This document shows positions 15,335 through 17,790 of a stretch of 17,790 nucleotides of DNA, piece by piece (the stretch's first letter is position 1; each line of letters begins with the position of its first letter). The DNA comes from Bacteroidetes bacterium UBA2364 (GTDB lineage Bacteria; Bacteroidota; Rhodothermia; Rhodothermales; UBA2364). The notes below the pieces were generated by a model. That model made no database searches. It was not told the origin of the DNA and worked only from the letters and a program-made list of their open reading frames with translations. Both the position numbers and the translations under genes were made by a program. The stretch spans positions 1-17,790 of the forward strand of contig DDTM01000010.1 in assembly GCA_002344075.1 (NCBI GenBank), given 5' to 3'.

Positions 15335-17053
15335 TCACATCTTTTCAGGGGTAGAAAGGCCCAGAATACCGAGACCGTTCCGAACCACATACTGAGCAGC
15401 ACAAGCAAGGTTGTACCGGGCTTGTGCCACGTCTTCGGCCTCGCCAATGATCCGGCAATCGTGGTAAAAGGCATGAAAGGCCTCTGCTACCTCGCGTAGA
15501 TAATTAATCAGGCGTTGGGGTTGAAGGCTTTTGGCTGTTCCTATGATTTCGTCTGGGAATTGCAACAAAGCCTTAATCAGTGTTATTTCACGATCGTGCG
15601 TAAGTACAGAAAGATCGCCCTCCGCTTTAAGCGACAACCCTACTTCTGCGGCTTTTGTAATAATCTGGTGGATCCGCGCATGTGCATATTGCAAATAAAA
15701 CGCAGGGTTTTTTTCGGCCTCGGCCTTCGCCAAATCCAGATCAAAATTGATGTGGGTATTCGGGGAAACTGCCAGAAAGAAATAGCGTGTCACATCCTCG
15801 CCCACTTCGTCCATCAGGTCATCTAAGGTCACAAAATTCGCTTTTCGGGTGGACATTTTCACGGCCTCACCGCCTTTCATTAATGTCACGAACTGATAAA
15901 TCACCACTTGGATTTTCTGTGCATCGTAGCCCAAGACCTTCAGCCCATTCAAGACATCGGGGTAGGTGTCTATATGATCAGCGCCAAACAGGTCTATACA
16001 TAAATCGTAGCCCCGATTCAGTTTTTCTACGTGATACGCCATATCGGGCAAGCGATAGGTAGGTTCACCAGAGGACTTCACCAATACGGTTTCTTTCTCC
16101 TTCCCAAAGGTACTGGTTTTGAACCAAACCGCACCATCGGCATCAAACACCAAACCTGTTTTGCGCAAGGCAGCCAAAGTAGCCTCTACATTCCCGTTGG
16201 TATAAAGGGTATGTTCATTAAAGAATGTATCCATTTTGACGCCCATACGACGCATGGTTTGGTCTATATCTTTAAAAATCAGGGTGATGGCTTTCTCCTT
16301 AAACGGTACAAGTTCGGCCTCCGGAACCTCATCGGCCTGCCATTCCCTGTTTTCAATTAAGTCATCGCCTTTTTCCTCTCGCAGTGTTGCTGCAATTTCT
16401 ATGATATAAGTACCTTGATAACCGCCATTCGGGAACGCCTCTGGAACCCAAATGCCTTCTTCGCCTTCGCCGATTTTTTTCATCGGGCAATCCGGCCAAA
16501 TCAGTTCCAAATATCGCGCCCGAACGGATTGCGCCAAGACGCGCATTTGTCGTCCGGCATCATTAAAATAATATTCTCGCGTTACATCATAACCCACCCA
16601 ATCGAGCACATTGGCCATCGTATCGCCCAAAACCGCATTCCGGCCATGTCCTACGGTAAGCGGCCCAGTAGGGTTTGCACTTACATACTCCACCATTGCT
16701 TTTTTTCCGGCTCCTTGTGTGGAACGACCATAAGCAACTCCTTTCATCAATATCTCGACAACACCATTCCAAAGGTAGTTCTTTGAGAATCGAAAATTGA
16801 TAAACCCCGGCCCTGCAACTTCTACACCCGCAATCAAATCCGGATCAAATTCGATTGTGGACAAAACCCGTTCAGCAAAGGCGCGTGGGTTAGTTCCTAC
16901 CTTTTTCGCCAATTGCATGGCAAAATTGGACGCCAAGTCGCCCTGATCGGCCCGTGCAGGTACCTGAAATTGCACCTCAAAATCGGACGGAACACCTTCT
17001 ATGGTAGCGAGTACCGCTTGAATTTGGTTGGCTAAATATGCTTTCATGTTCAT
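15335..17053 (-). CDS. argS: arginyl-tRNA synthetase
   Basis: A cytoplasmic class I synthetase charging tRNA-Arg. I use the ATG at 17053 (572 residues); an open frame extends to a GTG at 17071, and the ATG at 17047 (start MKAYL) is equally plausible. In order: the N-terminal Arg_tRNA_synt_N domain (about 1-90); the signature VEYVSANPTGPLTVGHGRN with the HIGH-type site TVGH (133-136); the arginine-binding region with EYYFNDAGRQMR; KMSTRKANFVTL (from 399), the KMSK equivalent; and a C-terminal DALR anticodon-binding domain from about 454 (FYLQYAHARIHQI) to the end LGLSTPEKM. The first His of HIGH is Thr, which may be a lineage trait. The gene is divergent from the methyltransferase gene and followed after 168 bases by pheA. 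Confidence 0.95.
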   Translation of the reverse strand: MNMKAYLANQIQAVLATIEGVPSDFEVQFQVPARADQGDLASNFAMQLAKKVGTNPRAFAERVLSTIEFDPDLIAGVEVAGPGFINFRFSKNYLWNGVVEILMKGVAYGRSTQGAGKKAMVEYVSANPTGPLTVGHGRNAVLGDTMANVLDWVGYDVTREYYFNDAGRQMRVLAQSVRARYLELIWPDCPMKKIGEGEEGIWVPEAFPNGGYQGTYIIEIAATLREEKGDDLIENREWQADEVPEAELVPFKEKAITLIFKDIDQTMRRMGVKMDTFFNEHTLYTNGNVEATLAALRKTGLVFDADGAVWFKTSTFGKEKETVLVKSSGEPTYRLPDMAYHVEKLNRGYDLCIDLFGADHIDTYPDVLNGLKVLGYDAQKIQVVIYQFVTLMKGGEAVKMSTRKANFVTLDDLMDEVGEDVTRYFFLAVSPNTHINFDLDLAKAEAEKNPAFYLQYAHARIHQIITKAAEVGLSLKAEGDLSVLTHDREITLIKALLQFPDEIIGTAKSLQPQRLINYLREVAEAFHAFYHDCRIIGEAEDVAQARYNLACAAQYVVRNGLGILGLSTPEKM

Positions 17054-17182
17054 TTTAAAGATCAAACCCACTTAAAAAGGGATGTAAGGAATGGTCTGGG
17101 TTGTTGAATGTCGTAAATTAGCAATGGCCGTACACGTGGCTACCGATTATCTTGTGAAAACTGAAACCAAACCCCAAAAACC

Positions 17183-17788
17183 ATGTGGGATGCCGCATAC
17201 CAAGAGGAAGCATACATTTTCGGAACTGCACCAAACGATTTTTTGGCAGGAGCCTATGACCACTTTCCAAAAGGCGATTTGTTATCGCTTGGAGAGGGCG
17301 AGGGCCGGAATGCCGTTTTTCTGGCAACCCATGGCTACCAGGTTGTAGCGGTGGATGCCGCCGCCTCCGGATTCGTCAAAGGGCAAAAACTCGCCGAAGC
17401 GCATCAGGTTGCGGTAAATTGGCAACATGCAGACCTTAATGACTATTCTCTGGGAAAGCAACGATGGGATGGTATCCTCTCCATTTTTTGTCATTTACCT
17501 CCAGAACTCAGGAAAAAGGTTCACTTAGGCGCAGTACATGCCCTCCGTCCTAATGGAGTCTTTTTATTGGAGGCATATGCCCCAGCGCAACTCCGGTACG
17601 GAACAGGTGGCCCGCAATCCCTCGCGATGTTACCCACGCTTTCAGAACTATTACAGGACTTCCCTGGCCTGAAAGTCCTGCACGCCCAAACCATAGAACG
17701 CAACGTAACGGAAGGAACCCGGCATACCGGACTTGCGATGGTGAACCAACTTGTACTAAAAAAAGAGGTAGTGTCAATCGATGTGTGA
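17183..17788 (+). CDS. class I SAM-dependent methyltransferase (TehB-like)
   Basis: A complete 201-residue protein ending two bases before the window edge. The N-terminus MWDAAYQEEAYIFGTAPNDFL is typical of a widespread family of small methyltransferases related to TehB and thiopurine methyltransferases. SAM-binding motif I is LLSLGEGEGRNAVFLA (33-48), followed by the acidic end of strand 2 in VVAVDAA (Asp58) and the adenine-contacting QHADLNDY (81-88). HLPPELRKKVHLGAVHALRPNGVFLLEAY (104-132) is the usual motif IV to motif VI region. The substrate cannot be read from the sequence. It is divergent from argS across a gap of 129 bases. Confidence 0.9.
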   Translation: MWDAAYQEEAYIFGTAPNDFLAGAYDHFPKGDLLSLGEGEGRNAVFLATHGYQVVAVDAAASGFVKGQKLAEAHQVAVNWQHADLNDYSLGKQRWDGILSIFCHLPPELRKKVHLGAVHALRPNGVFLLEAYAPAQLRYGTGGPQSLAMLPTLSELLQDFPGLKVLHAQTIERNVTEGTRHTGLAMVNQLVLKKEVVSIDV

Positions 17789-17790
17789 AT

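Overview
The window carries an ordinary bacterial chromosome backbone with a small, A+T-richer accessory block in the middle. Gene content, the TAnnTTTG-like promoter element before the HxlR gene, the lack of strong Shine-Dalgarno sequences and the flavobacterial flavour of the accessory genes point to a member of the Bacteroidota/Rhodothermota/Balneolota group. This placement is inferred from recognition, not from a search.

Region 1 (161-7792, all minus strand) looks like one five-gene transcription unit read right to left: a topoisomerase IV A-type subunit (parC-like, no GyrA box), an unrecognised 251-residue membrane protein, the topoisomerase IV B-type subunit (parE-like), a UvrD/PcrA-type helicase and a GNAT acetyltransferase. 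Gaps are 27, 27, 67 and 5 bases. A sigma70-like promoter candidate lies 78 bases before parC. The unit links decatenation and unwinding of DNA. The middle membrane protein is the least understood part: two halves that each resemble a degenerate acyl-carrier-protein fold flank two membrane helices.

Region 2 (7986-9107, minus) is a multi-membrane-span acyltransferase-like protein of the HGSNAT/NagX (DUF5009) type.

Region 3 (about 9108-12453) is the accessory block. It holds an HxlR-family redox/quinone-type regulator (minus), divergent from a pirin gene broken by a frameshift and a DoxX membrane gene (plus) that ends at a clear hairpin. Next come 356 bases without a gene, a lone membrane-anchored HExxH metallopeptidase (minus), and 366 more non-coding bases that contain a long imperfect inverted repeat and two further stem-loops.

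Region 4 (12454-17053, minus) returns to core functions: argS, pheA (prephenate dehydratase), ftsX and a lipoprotein gene 7 bases after ftsX. Region 5 (17183-17788, plus) is a complete SAM-dependent methyltransferase gene divergent from argS.

The best candidates for something undescribed are the tandem ACP-like membrane protein embedded between the two topoisomerase IV genes, and the structured non-coding segment at 12286-12421.
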